From CALKKN01 sp050118555 (lineage in GTDB: Bacteria; Pseudomonadota; Gammaproteobacteria; Xanthomonadales; SZUA-36), in assembly GCA_050118555.1 (NCBI GenBank), contig JASFKQ010000035.1, positions 1-23,045 on the forward strand: a stretch of 23,045 nucleotides of DNA. Reading direction: 5' to 3'. Shown one piece after another: positions 1 to 7,620 of the stretch. How positions within the stretch are numbered: the first letter of the stretch is position 1; every line of letters starts with the position of its first letter. Under the pieces are notes generated by a model, which was not told the origin of the DNA, ran no database searches, and worked only from the letters and a program-made list of their open reading frames with translations. Made by a program: the position numbers and the translations under genes.

Positions 1-407
1 CGTTGGCCTGGGCCGGCCTCGGCGACATGGACTTCAGTTACCTGAGCCTGCTCAGCCAGATTGCGATCATTGCCGCGATGGTCCAGGTGCTGGAAATCAT
101 GCTGCACCGGTTCTTCCCGGCGCTGTACCACACGCTGGGGATCTTCCTGCCGCTCATCACGGTCAACTGCGCCATCCTCGGCGCCTCGTTGTTCATGGTG
201 CAGCGTGATTACGGCGTGGTGGAGAGCATTTCCTACGGACTGGGCGCGGGCTTCGGTTGGGCGCTGGCCATCGTGGCGCTGGCCGGCCTGCGCGAGAAGA
301 TGCGCTACAGTGACATTCCCGCCGGCCTGCAGGGTCTGGGCATCACCTTCATCACCTCCGGCATGCTTTCCCTGGGCTTCATGGGAATCGCGGGGATCAA
401 GCTCTGA
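1..407 (+). CDS. nqrE: Na+-translocating NADH:quinone reductase subunit E (3' part)
   Basis: The frame is open from the left edge, so the N-terminus lies outside the window. About 134 residues are visible, where NqrE is usually about 200. NqrE is an integral inner-membrane subunit of the Na+-NQR complex, which couples NADH oxidation and quinone reduction to Na+ export. The visible part is very hydrophobic, with about four transmembrane stretches. It shows family-typical segments such as LPLITVNCAILG (the conserved membrane cysteine that helps hold an iron centre between NqrD and NqrE) and YGLGAGFGWALAIVALAG. The TGA stop overlaps the ATG of nqrF by one base (TGATG at 405-409), indicating translational coupling. 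Family assignment is firm. The TTG near base 3 is not the true start. Confidence 0.95.
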   Translation, partial: LAWAGLGDMDFSYLSLLSQIAIIAAMVQVLEIMLHRFFPALYHTLGIFLPLITVNCAILGASLFMVQRDYGVVESISYGLGAGFGWALAIVALAGLREKMRYSDIPAGLQGLGITFITSGMLSLGFMGIAGIKL

Positions 408-1630
408 TGCTTGAGATTTTCTACAGCGTTGTCGTGTTTTCCGGGACCCTGCTGGTCATCGCGGCGGTCATCCTGTGGGTGATCGCGCGCCTGGTGCCGC
501 AGGGTGACGTGCACATCCTGGTGAACGGGGAAAAGGAGGTCACGACGCCCACCGGCAAGAAACTGCTGGGCGCGCTGGCCGACGCGGGGATCTTCGTGCC
601 TTCTGCCTGCGGCGGCGGGGGCACCTGCGGCCAGTGTCGCGTCAAGGTATTGAAGGGCGGCGGTGACCTGCTGCCCACGGAGGCATCACTGATCACCAAG
701 CGCCAGGCGCGCGAGGGCGAGCGCCTGGCTTGCCAGGTGACCGTGTTCCAGGACCTCGAGGTCCGCGTGCCTGACGACGTGTTCGGGGTAAAGAAGTGGG
801 AGTGCCAGGTGCGTTCCAATCGCAACGTGGCGACCTTCATCAAGGAGCTGGTGCTGGAGTTGCCGGAAGGCGAGACCATCGACTTCAAGGCCGGCGGTTA
901 CGTGCAGCTCGAATGTCCGCCGCACGACCTGAAATACGCCGACTTCGATATCGATGAAGAGTACCGCGACGACTGGGAGCGTTACGGACTGTTCGAACTC
1001 GAGTCCCATGTCAGGGAAGCGACGACCCGCGCCTATTCGATGGCCAGCTATCCCGAGGAACAGGACGTCATCATCCTGAACGTCCGTGTCGCGACCCCAC
1101 CACCGGACAAGTTCGATAAGGTGCCCCCGGGCATCATGTCCTCCTATATTTTCAACCTGAAGCCGGGCGACACGATCGTGGCCTCCGGACCGTACGGCGA
1201 ATTTCTGGCGCGCGATACCGACAACGAGATGGTCTTTATCGGCGGCGGCGCCGGCATGGCGCCGATGCGTTCACACATTTACGACCAGCTCAAGCGGCTG
1301 CACAGCAAGCGCCGCATCAGCTTCTGGTATGGTGCGCGCAGCCTGCGGGAAGCGTTTTACATCGAGGAGTTCGACCGCTTGCAGGCGGAGCACGAGAACT
1401 TCAGCTGGCACCTGGCCCTGTCCGAGCCCTTGCCCGAGGACAACTGGGAGGGGCCGGTCGGTTTCATCCACGAGGTGCTGTACGAACACTACCTCAAGGA
1501 TCACCCGGCGCCGGAGGACTGCGAATATTACCTGTGTGGGCCGCCCCTGATGATCGCGGCGGTCACGCATCTGCTCGAGGACCTGGGCGTGGAGAATGAA
1601 AATGTCCTGTTCGATGATTTCGGAGACTGA
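407..1630 (+). CDS. nqrF: Na+-translocating NADH:quinone reductase subunit F (NADH dehydrogenase subunit)
   Basis: This 407-residue protein matches the usual NqrF length. It is the electron entry subunit, taking hydride from NADH onto FAD and passing electrons to a 2Fe-2S cluster. In order, it has one N-terminal transmembrane helix (about residues 5-30); a plant-type ferredoxin domain with cysteines C68, C74, C77 and C109; an FAD-binding barrel with RAYS at 208-211; and an NAD-binding domain with GGGAGMAP at about 279-286 and CGPP at 377-380. It ends in DDFGD, close to the family's conserved aromatic/acidic tail. The start is fixed by the 1-nt overlap with nqrE. The stop directly abuts the ATG of nqrM. 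No key residue appears to be missing. Confidence 0.97.
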   Translation: MLEIFYSVVVFSGTLLVIAAVILWVIARLVPQGDVHILVNGEKEVTTPTGKKLLGALADAGIFVPSACGGGGTCGQCRVKVLKGGGDLLPTEASLITKRQAREGERLACQVTVFQDLEVRVPDDVFGVKKWECQVRSNRNVATFIKELVLELPEGETIDFKAGGYVQLECPPHDLKYADFDIDEEYRDDWERYGLFELESHVREATTRAYSMASYPEEQDVIILNVRVATPPPDKFDKVPPGIMSSYIFNLKPGDTIVASGPYGEFLARDTDNEMVFIGGGAGMAPMRSHIYDQLKRLHSKRRISFWYGARSLREAFYIEEFDRLQAEHENFSWHLALSEPLPEDNWEGPVGFIHEVLYEHYLKDHPAPEDCEYYLCGPPLMIAAVTHLLEDLGVENENVLFDDFGD

Positions 1631-1825
1631 ATGATGCAGCTGTTCCTGGGAACCCTGATAGTCATGCTGGTCTGTTGCCTGGCGATGGCGGTCGGTCTGC
1701 TGCTGCGCGGCAAGCCGCTGGTTGGCGGCTGCGGGCACCACCCGGAAGGGCTGGCCCGATGCGCCACTTGCCCTAACCGTGCAGCCGGCGCATCGCGGAA
1801 GTGTAAAGAAAGAGGAGAATCCTGA
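1631..1825 (+). CDS. nqrM: Na+-NQR maturation protein NqrM (DUF539 family)
   Basis: This is a 64-residue protein directly after nqrF. NqrM is a small membrane protein needed to assemble Na+-NQR, probably by delivering iron to the NqrD/NqrE membrane cysteines. It has one N-terminal transmembrane helix (about residues 4-25) followed by a short cysteine-containing tail, as the family does. The tail reads VGGCGHHPEGLARCATCPNR, with cysteines at 34, 44, 47 and 58 plus two within the helix (15, 16). This spacing differs from the glycine-rich CGG-type start of the better-known members, so the name rests on position, length and architecture as well as sequence. Its TGA overlaps the ATG of the next gene. 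Confidence 0.85.
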   Translation: MMQLFLGTLIVMLVCCLAMAVGLLLRGKPLVGGCGHHPEGLARCATCPNRAAGASRKCKERGES

Positions 1826-2226
1826 TGCCGAGATCGATGCTCGTCAAAGACCACATGGCGACCGAAGTGGTCACCTTGCATCCCGAAATGGAAATCCTGC
1901 GCGCGGCCCAGGTCTTGATTAGTTGCGATATTTCGGGCGCTCCGGTACTGGACCAGCACGGACGGCTGGTCGGGATCCTGACCGAGCGGGACTGCCTGAA
2001 GGTGGCGCTGCACGCCGGCTATCACGGCGAGCCGGGCGGGCTGGTCCGCGATTACATGAGCGCCGATCCGGAATCGGTGGCCCCGGACAACACGATCCTG
2101 GAGCTGGCGGAAAAATTCATCGACGGCGGCTACCGCCGTTATCCCGTGCTGGACGGCGGCCGGCTGGTGGGCCTGATCAGCCGCCGCGACGTGATGCGGG
2201 CAATGGGACAGCATTACCCGGCCTGA
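1825..2226 (+). CDS. Tandem CBS-domain protein
   Basis: This 133-residue protein is almost entirely two CBS motifs (about residues 7-62 and 75-127). Both show the expected pattern, with APVLDQHGRLVGILTERD in the first and YPVLDGGRLVGLISRRD in the second. Such stand-alone CBS pairs (Bateman modules) bind adenine nucleotides and act as energy or redox sensors on partner proteins; the ligand here cannot be read from sequence. The ATG overlaps the nqrM stop (TGATG) and has a strong ribosome site, AGGAG, about 7 bases upstream. It is therefore co-transcribed with nqr, and a role in sensing NADH/adenylate state for the respiratory complex is an inference. There is no transmembrane segment or signal peptide. 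Confidence 0.9.
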   Translation: MPRSMLVKDHMATEVVTLHPEMEILRAAQVLISCDISGAPVLDQHGRLVGILTERDCLKVALHAGYHGEPGGLVRDYMSADPESVAPDNTILELAEKFIDGGYRRYPVLDGGRLVGLISRRDVMRAMGQHYPA

Positions 2227-2396
2227 ACAGGCTCCAGTTTGGAAACATGCAAAGAGCAGCTTTCCGCCGAAGACGCGGAGAGCGCTGAAATGGCGTGCGG
2301 GCCTGGACCCGGCGCGATGACAGCTGTGTCATTAGCGGCGCGCGCAGGACCTTAACGGGCGCCGACTTTTTTATAAGAAATGCTCCGCGTGTTCAG

Positions 2397-2414
2397 CGTC
2401 TTCCGCGGAAGACG
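2397..2414. repeat. 18-bp perfect palindrome in intergenic DNA
   Basis: CGTCTTCCGCGGAAGACG reads identically on both strands with no central loop. A one-mismatch copy of its right-hand 14 bases lies at 2262-2275 (TTCCGCCGAAGACG). With no spacer it is not a hairpin terminator; a dimeric-protein binding site or chance in GC-rich DNA are the options. It lies between the CBS gene and the broken glycosyltransferase. Confidence 0.5.
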
Positions 2415-2436
2415 ATTTGTCGTTGCAGATGTCTGG

Positions 2437-2968
2437 TCAGACAATTCGCCCCACCCAACCGGGGAGTGTATCGCCGGGCGCCCACTCGATTTCGCGCTCA
2501 GGCCTCTCCAGTAGTACGTTCTGCAGCAGCTTCCCCGGATGTCAGATCGCGGGAACCTGGCCGAGGTAGCTCCCCCACATGCTGAACGTGGAGCCGGATG
2601 CGATCAGCAGGCGGCGCCGGGGTGCGGGCCATCCTCCAGCGCCTCGGCTTCCGGGACCAGGCGGTAACGCAGGAGGTCCAGTGTTTGCGCCAACCGTTGA
2701 TGTAATGCGCAGTAGGGCAAAACAGGTCGGAGTACGTCCGGTGGTCGTATGGATTCGCCCGCCAGTTTTTTGGCTTTAACGATCGGCAGGTTGGCCAGAT
2801 CACACGCCAGCCGCGGCTTTTCGAGGCGGATAGCGCCCGCGCCCAGTTGAAGAGCAGGTTGCCGAGCCCGCTGCCGCCGATCCGAACGAACTGCAGGTCC
2901 GTCCTGGACAGCCGTGGCCAGGCGAAGACGGGCGGTTGATTCGAAGCTTTCTTAGGGTCTAACATCAC
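2437..2968 (-). pseudogene. Broken glycosyltransferase (GT11-like) remnant
   Basis: Protein-like sequence runs through three - strand frames. The first (from the ATG at 2968 to about 2685) gives IGGSGLGNLLFNWARAL, then RANPYDHRTYSDLF and HYINGWRK. The second (about 2690-2612) gives LDLLRYRLVPEAEALEDG. The third (about 2615-2437) gives LLIASGSTFSMWGSYLGQ followed by an in-frame TGA at 2542-2544, then HPGKLLQNVLLERPEREIEW and a stop at 2437-2439. GLGNLLF resembles the GGLGNQMF nucleotide-sugar motif of GT11 (alpha-1,2-fucosyltransferase-type) enzymes. Two frame changes plus a stop make this a decayed gene, not a sequencing slip, although errors are not formally excluded. The original product was probably a surface-glycan glycosyltransferase; donor and acceptor are unknown. 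Confidence 0.65.
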
Positions 2969-3037
2969 TTTAACCAGGGCATTTTAGCCTCCGCCGGCCC
3001 GCGCGCCACAGCACCCGACCACACCGCATCCCATGCC

Positions 3038-4879
3038 ATGAGCGATCCTACGACCCAGGCTGCACAGCGCATTACGAGAAGATCGATGTTCCGCTGGGCG
3101 GGCTGGTTCGCAGTGGCGAACAGCGTACTGTTCGGGGCCGTCAGCCTGCGCTACTTCGGCGGCGGAGTTACCGTGGACTCGCCGCTGGCCTGGATCTACC
3201 TGGTGTCGGTTTACATCGGGCATCACGTCCTGCTGACCACGATACCTCTGTTCCTGCTGGCGACGCCGCTGGTGCTGCTGGTGCCTCGACGGCGCGTGCT
3301 CACCGTGGCGGCCGTGCTGCTGTTCGCACTGATGCTCTCCCTGATGATGCTGGATAGCCTGCTGTGGTCACAGAGTCGCTTCCACATCAACGCCCTGACC
3401 ATGAAGATCCTGGGCTGGCAGAGCTGGGCTTTCGCCGCCGTGATCTTCGTGATCGGCCTGGTGTTCGAATCGCTGCTGGCGCGGTCGGTCTGGGGTTGGG
3501 TGCTGGCTTCCGACAAGCGGCGCGGACGACTGTTGGGTGCCGTCTGCGCCGCGATGGTGCTGCTGTCGCAAGGCATCCATATCTGGGCGGACGCTTCCTA
3601 CTACGTGCCGGTGACCAGCCTCGCTCAGGTGCTGCCCGTGTACCGCGGCGTGAAGGCCAAGCGGATCCTCACGCGGCTGGGGCTGGTGGATGTGGTAGCC
3701 AGCCGCGAACGCGGCCTGGCCCGGCGGGTGGCGGAGGACCTGGATGAAACGTCGGCCCGGCTGCTGAATTACCCGCTGCATCCGCTGCAGTGCGCTTCCG
3801 GACAGCCACTGAATCTCGTATTCGTGTTCGCCGATGCGATGCGCGGCGACATCGTCACGCCGGAGAACACGCCCAACATCACCCGGTTCGCGGCCCGGCA
3901 CGGGATGGACTTCCGCAACCATTTCAGCGGCGGCAACTCGTCCCGGATGGGCATGTTCAGCCTGTTCTATGGCCTGCCGCCCGGCTACTGGAGCAGTTTC
4001 GCCTCGGTGCAGCAGCCGGCGGTGCTGGTCGACGAGCTGCAGGACAGGAATTACCAGCTGGGCATCTTCACGAGCGCGACGATCTATCGGCCCGTCGCCC
4101 TGGATCGCACGGCGTTCGCCCGCGTTCCCAACCTGCGGATGGCCACCGAGCCGGAGTCCGATCCGCCCTGGAAGCGCGACCGCAAGCTGACGAGGGAATG
4201 GTTCGACTGGCTGGACGCACGCGATCCGGAGCGGCCGTTCTTTGGCTTCCTGTTCTACGATGCGACCAACGCGGCCAGCCTGCCGCCCGGCTATCCCGAG
4301 ACCTACCGGCCTGTCGATGACAGCGAAGATGCTGTCCGCTTCGCCCGCTACCGTAACACCGTGCACTTCGTCGACGGGGTGATCGGGGAAGTGCTGGATG
4401 ACCTGGAACAGCGGGGTCTGCTGGAGAACACGGTGGTCATGGTCAGTGCGGATCACGGCGAGGAGTTTGGCGAGAGCGACGCGAAGCTGCAAAAGCACGG
4501 CTCTGGCTATACCCGTTACCAGCTCGTCGTGCCGATGGTGCTCTCCTGGCCGGGAAAGGCGTCGGGCGTGGTCTACGAGCACAGGACGTCCCACTACGAC
4601 GTGGTGCCAACGCTGATGAAGGAGTTGTTCAAGTGCAGCAACCCGACATCGGACTATAGCGTGGGGCACGATCTGTTCGAAATGAAGCCCTGGGACTGGA
4701 TCATCGCCGGCAGTTACTACAACTACGCGATCCTGGAGCCTGATCAGGTCACGATCACATTCCCCAGCGGCCTGTACCAGGTGCGCGACTGGAACTACCA
4801 CCTGCTCGACAGGCCGAAGTTCAGGGGATCGGTCCTGGAAGGCGTTTCCGAACAGAACTCGCGATTCTACAAGGACTGA
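3038..4879 (+). CDS. PbgA/YejM-like inner-membrane protein with sulfatase-fold periplasmic domain
   Basis: This 613-residue protein has five predicted transmembrane helices in the first ~200 residues (DUF3413-type region), then a linker and an alkaline-phosphatase/sulfatase-fold domain. Landmarks shared with E. coli YejM/PbgA are HIWADASYY (181-189), the stretch ending RILTRLGLVD (209-218), SGGNSSRMGMFSLFYG (297-312) and a late VVPMVLSWPGK. In Enterobacteria this family regulates LPS synthesis by controlling LapB/FtsH turnover of LpxC and is thought to have lost sulfatase chemistry. This copy keeps FADAMRGD (264-271) and ADHGEEFGE (471-479), which look like intact metal-ligand motifs, so a hydrolase or transferase activity is possible. 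No clear ribosome site precedes the ATG at 3038; ATG 3083 is an alternative start. The stop lies 10 bases from that of the convergent phosphatase gene. Confidence 0.85.
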   Translation: MSDPTTQAAQRITRRSMFRWAGWFAVANSVLFGAVSLRYFGGGVTVDSPLAWIYLVSVYIGHHVLLTTIPLFLLATPLVLLVPRRRVLTVAAVLLFALMLSLMMLDSLLWSQSRFHINALTMKILGWQSWAFAAVIFVIGLVFESLLARSVWGWVLASDKRRGRLLGAVCAAMVLLSQGIHIWADASYYVPVTSLAQVLPVYRGVKAKRILTRLGLVDVVASRERGLARRVAEDLDETSARLLNYPLHPLQCASGQPLNLVFVFADAMRGDIVTPENTPNITRFAARHGMDFRNHFSGGNSSRMGMFSLFYGLPPGYWSSFASVQQPAVLVDELQDRNYQLGIFTSATIYRPVALDRTAFARVPNLRMATEPESDPPWKRDRKLTREWFDWLDARDPERPFFGFLFYDATNAASLPPGYPETYRPVDDSEDAVRFARYRNTVHFVDGVIGEVLDDLEQRGLLENTVVMVSADHGEEFGESDAKLQKHGSGYTRYQLVVPMVLSWPGKASGVVYEHRTSHYDVVPTLMKELFKCSNPTSDYSVGHDLFEMKPWDWIIAGSYYNYAILEPDQVTITFPSGLYQVRDWNYHLLDRPKFRGSVLEGVSEQNSRFYKD

Positions 4880-4889
4880 TCGTTCCTGT

Positions 4890-5447
4890 TCAGGGCCTAT
4901 AGGGCGCCCCATAGCGGAGCAGGATGGTGGTTACTTCGCCGCCCTTGTTCGTTTCTACGACGTAGAGCCGGTCGTACTCGCCCGCCTCGTCGATATCACT
5001 GCCCGGGTCACCGCCCAGCAGAACGACCAGTTGCGGCACGGTGTCACTGTGCCCAACCACCAGCGTACGCTGTCCGCCACTCTTGAGTGGCTCCACCAGT
5101 TCCTCGAGACGATCCGGGCTGTAGGTCTCGATGTCGAGTTTCAGGAGCGAGGCCAGCGGAGAGGCTGTCTCGCGGGTACGGAGATAGTCGGTGCTGAGGA
5201 TCCGCTGGATACCCGCATCGCGGAGGATGCGGGAGAGTTCCGCCGCGCGTTCCTGGCCCGCCGGGCTTAGCGCCGGGTCGCTTTCGCCGAGCATCTGGCC
5301 GGTTTGCCCATTTCCGGCGAGTTCCTTTTCCGCATGGCGGACCAGAAAAATCGTTGCCGTTGAGTCGGCGTGCAGGGGAGGAGTGCCGAACAGGAATATG
5401 CAACAGGCACAGGCTGCGAGAAGAAGACGGTTCTGGAGAAGTCTCAT
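4890..5447 (-). CDS. Exported histidine phosphatase (phosphoglycerate mutase-like/SixA-like)
   Basis: This is a 185-residue protein starting at the ATG at 5447. The same frame is open further upstream, but that extension has no family similarity. The N-terminus is a Sec signal: a short basic start, then LLLAACACCIFLFG, with likely cleavage after PLHA (residue 27). The mature part is a compact histidine-phosphatase domain with LVRHAEK (phospho-accepting H38 in RHAE 37-40), STDYLRTRET (85-94) and the second catalytic histidine in VVGHSDT (130-136). The family removes phosphate from small metabolites or proteins; the periplasmic substrate here is unknown. It lies 37 bases downstream of the sulfotransferase on the same strand, probably as the last gene of the TonB-receptor operon. 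Confidence 0.88.
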   Translation of the reverse strand: MRLLQNRLLLAACACCIFLFGTPPLHADSTATIFLVRHAEKELAGNGQTGQMLGESDPALSPAGQERAAELSRILRDAGIQRILSTDYLRTRETASPLASLLKLDIETYSPDRLEELVEPLKSGGQRTLVVGHSDTVPQLVVLLGGDPGSDIDEAGEYDRLYVVETNKGGEVTTILLRYGAPYRP

Positions 5448-5484
5448 GGTGTGGCCCTGCTCTGAGCGTGGCACCCATGATACG

Positions 5485-7620
5485 TCACTCCCCCCCACGA
5501 TGCCTCGATACCAGATCCGGGCCGAGCGCCTTGCGCAACGGCCCGAGAAACGCGTCAAAATGCCGCCACTGCTCGAGCCCGGACTTGTAGATCGGCTGCC
5601 GCACCTGCTCGGAACTCGGCGTGCGGACCGCCCGTTCCGTCTCGTGGAAGCGAACGCACTGCTCTTCGAAGGGCAGGCCACAGTGGTCGAGGATACGCCG
5701 GACCTGGGTCTCGAGGTCCGCCACCACGTCCTCGTACTGCACGCGCAGGACCTTGCCGGGGAGCACCCGGTCCCAGTGGTCCATCAACTCCACGTAGCCC
5801 CGGTAGTAGCGGCCAATCTCTTCCTGGCCGTAGGTGAACTCCTGCCCCTCGGCAAACAGCTGTTTGTAGCCTGAAAAGCAGCAGGCCATAGGGTGGCGCC
5901 GGGCATCGATGATGGTCGCGTTCGGCAGGATCAGGTGGATCAAGCCGATGTGGCGGAAATTGTTCGGCATCTTGTCGATGAAGCGCGAGGCGCCGCCGCG
6001 GTAGATACGCGTGTCCTCGATGTACTTCTCACCCAGCGCGCGTAGCTTTTCGCCTTCCAGTTCGCCGAGGATGGCCGGATACCGGGGATCGTCGCCAATC
6101 ATCCGACGCCCGTTCAGGCGGTGCGCTGCGGCCAAAATGTGCGGCAGTTCCATGGTGCCGTCGACCTCCGAGTGCGACGCCAGGATCTGTTCCAGCAGGG
6201 TGGAACCCGCTCTCGGCAGTCCGACGATGAAAATGGGGTCGGGCGCGGGGCAGCCCTCCGCCTCGCCACGTGAGAGCAGGGCGGGGGTGCAGATTTCCTT
6301 CTGCAGTCGGAATTCCCGGTCGATACGCCCGGGGCTGTAGCGGGTCTCCTTGCCCTTCAGCGCGTTGCCCTGCTCATAGTAGTCGAACGACTCGCGGTAG
6401 GCTTCCCTGTCCTCGAAGGCCTTGCCGAGGGCGAAACACAGGTGGTAGCGATCGACCAGCCCGGTGTCAGGGCTCTGAACCAGGGCTTTCATCGCTTCGA
6501 TTTCGGGCTGGGGAAACCGGTATGTCTTGAGATTGGCCAGGCTCCACCAGGCGTCACCAAAAGCGGGCCGGGCATCCAGCGCCCCATGGTACGACTCGAT
6601 GGCCTCGTCGTAGCGGCCGATGGTTTTTAGCGCATGGCCGCGCACCAGCCAGGTGCCGGCCATGCGCGGTTGAGCGGCGATGATTTCGTCGTAGATCCTG
6701 AGCGCGGTATCGTACTCGCCGACGGCCACGTTCTCGTTGGCGTAGATCAGCTCGAAGGCCGGCTTGCCGGGATCGCGCTCGCGCAACAACGCGGCCTGCT
6801 CCAGAGCTTTGCCGTACTTCTGTCGCTTGTGCAGTACGCCGACATAGTCGAACCGGGCGAGCTGGTTGTCCGGCTCGAACTCGACGCAGCTCTCCAGCAG
6901 GAACTCGGCGTCGTCCAGCACCTGCAGCCGCACGCCCAGTTGCGCCAGAAGTCGCATGGCCTCGACATGGTGCGGTTGCCGTTGCAGAAACGCCCGGCAC
7001 AGCCGCTCCGCCTTGTACAGGCGACCCTCGTGAATCATGCTGGCGACGCTCTGCAGTTCGCGCGGCATTTCCTGCAGGCGGCGCAGCCGGGTTCTGGCCA
7101 TCTCTGCAGCTTCGCGGTCCCCCGACTGTTCGTGAAGCTCGGCCAGGCATTTCCAGCTGGCGCTCAGCGCCGGGTTCAAAGCGACCGCCTGCTCATAGGC
7201 GCGCCGCGCCTCTTCGGGGCGCTCCAGGGCGCGGTAAATGTGCCCTTCTTCCTGGAAAGCGCGGGGGTAGTCCGGGCGGACGCCACGCAGCTGCGAAAGT
7301 GTGCGCAGCGCTTTGACCGGCTGTTGCAGGTAACGCTCGCTCACCGCGAGCAGGTACAGGGCTTCCGCGTCGTTGGGTGTGACCGCCAGAGTGCGTCGCG
7401 CCGCGTCGGCAGCCAGCGCCGGCTGCCCTTTTCTCAGCAGCAGGGCGGCCTGTTCCGTGCCGCTCGCTTTCGGATCGGCCCCGTGCTGGCCTCCCTGTTC
7501 CGCGGCGGACCTACCCTCAGTAGTAGTCGAAGCCGAAACGGAGTCCAATCGTCCTGGGCCGGTTGGTTGTGATCCTCGGGACGTCATCCTGGACATTGTA
7601 GAACAGCTCGGCCCGCTCAT
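5485..7620 (-). CDS. TPR-repeat sulfotransferase
   Basis: This protein of up to 711 residues has about 400 N-terminal residues of tetratricopeptide-like repeats, e.g. AYEQAVALNP (141-150) and GRYDEAIESYHGALDARP (335-352). A PAPS-dependent sulfotransferase domain follows (about 460-700), with the 5'-phosphosulfate loop PIFIVGLPRAGSTLLEQIL (462-480), a 3'-phosphate region RRHPMACCFSGY (574-585) and VRQPIYKSGLEQWRHF (673-688). The domain resembles tyrosylprotein-sulfotransferase-like Sulfotransfer_3 enzymes and should transfer sulfate from PAPS to a hydroxyl; the acceptor is unknown. No signal peptide is visible, so it is probably cytoplasmic. The start is unsettled: ATGs at 7620, 7596 and 7587 all lie inside the receptor gene's 3' end, none has a clear ribosome site, and the first in-frame GTG after the receptor stop falls inside the TPR region. 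Translational coupling is likely. Confidence 0.88.
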   Translation of the reverse strand: MSGPSCSTMSRMTSRGSQPTGPGRLDSVSASTTTEGRSAAEQGGQHGADPKASGTEQAALLLRKGQPALAADAARRTLAVTPNDAEALYLLAVSERYLQQPVKALRTLSQLRGVRPDYPRAFQEEGHIYRALERPEEARRAYEQAVALNPALSASWKCLAELHEQSGDREAAEMARTRLRRLQEMPRELQSVASMIHEGRLYKAERLCRAFLQRQPHHVEAMRLLAQLGVRLQVLDDAEFLLESCVEFEPDNQLARFDYVGVLHKRQKYGKALEQAALLRERDPGKPAFELIYANENVAVGEYDTALRIYDEIIAAQPRMAGTWLVRGHALKTIGRYDEAIESYHGALDARPAFGDAWWSLANLKTYRFPQPEIEAMKALVQSPDTGLVDRYHLCFALGKAFEDREAYRESFDYYEQGNALKGKETRYSPGRIDREFRLQKEICTPALLSRGEAEGCPAPDPIFIVGLPRAGSTLLEQILASHSEVDGTMELPHILAAAHRLNGRRMIGDDPRYPAILGELEGEKLRALGEKYIEDTRIYRGGASRFIDKMPNNFRHIGLIHLILPNATIIDARRHPMACCFSGYKQLFAEGQEFTYGQEEIGRYYRGYVELMDHWDRVLPGKVLRVQYEDVVADLETQVRRILDHCGLPFEEQCVRFHETERAVRTPSSEQVRQPIYKSGLEQWRHFDAFLGPLRKALGPDLVSRHRGGE

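Noticed and set aside
3368..4912. A 514-codon open frame opposite the PbgA-like gene
   Set aside because: It mirrors the real gene. The translation is low-complexity and His/Arg/Gln-rich, with no recognisable motif.
4897..4914. Near-palindrome CTATAGGGCGCCCCATAG between convergent genes
   Set aside because: It lies inside the last codons of the phosphatase gene (encoding part of the C-terminal RYGAPYR), has no T-tail, and is explained as coding sequence.
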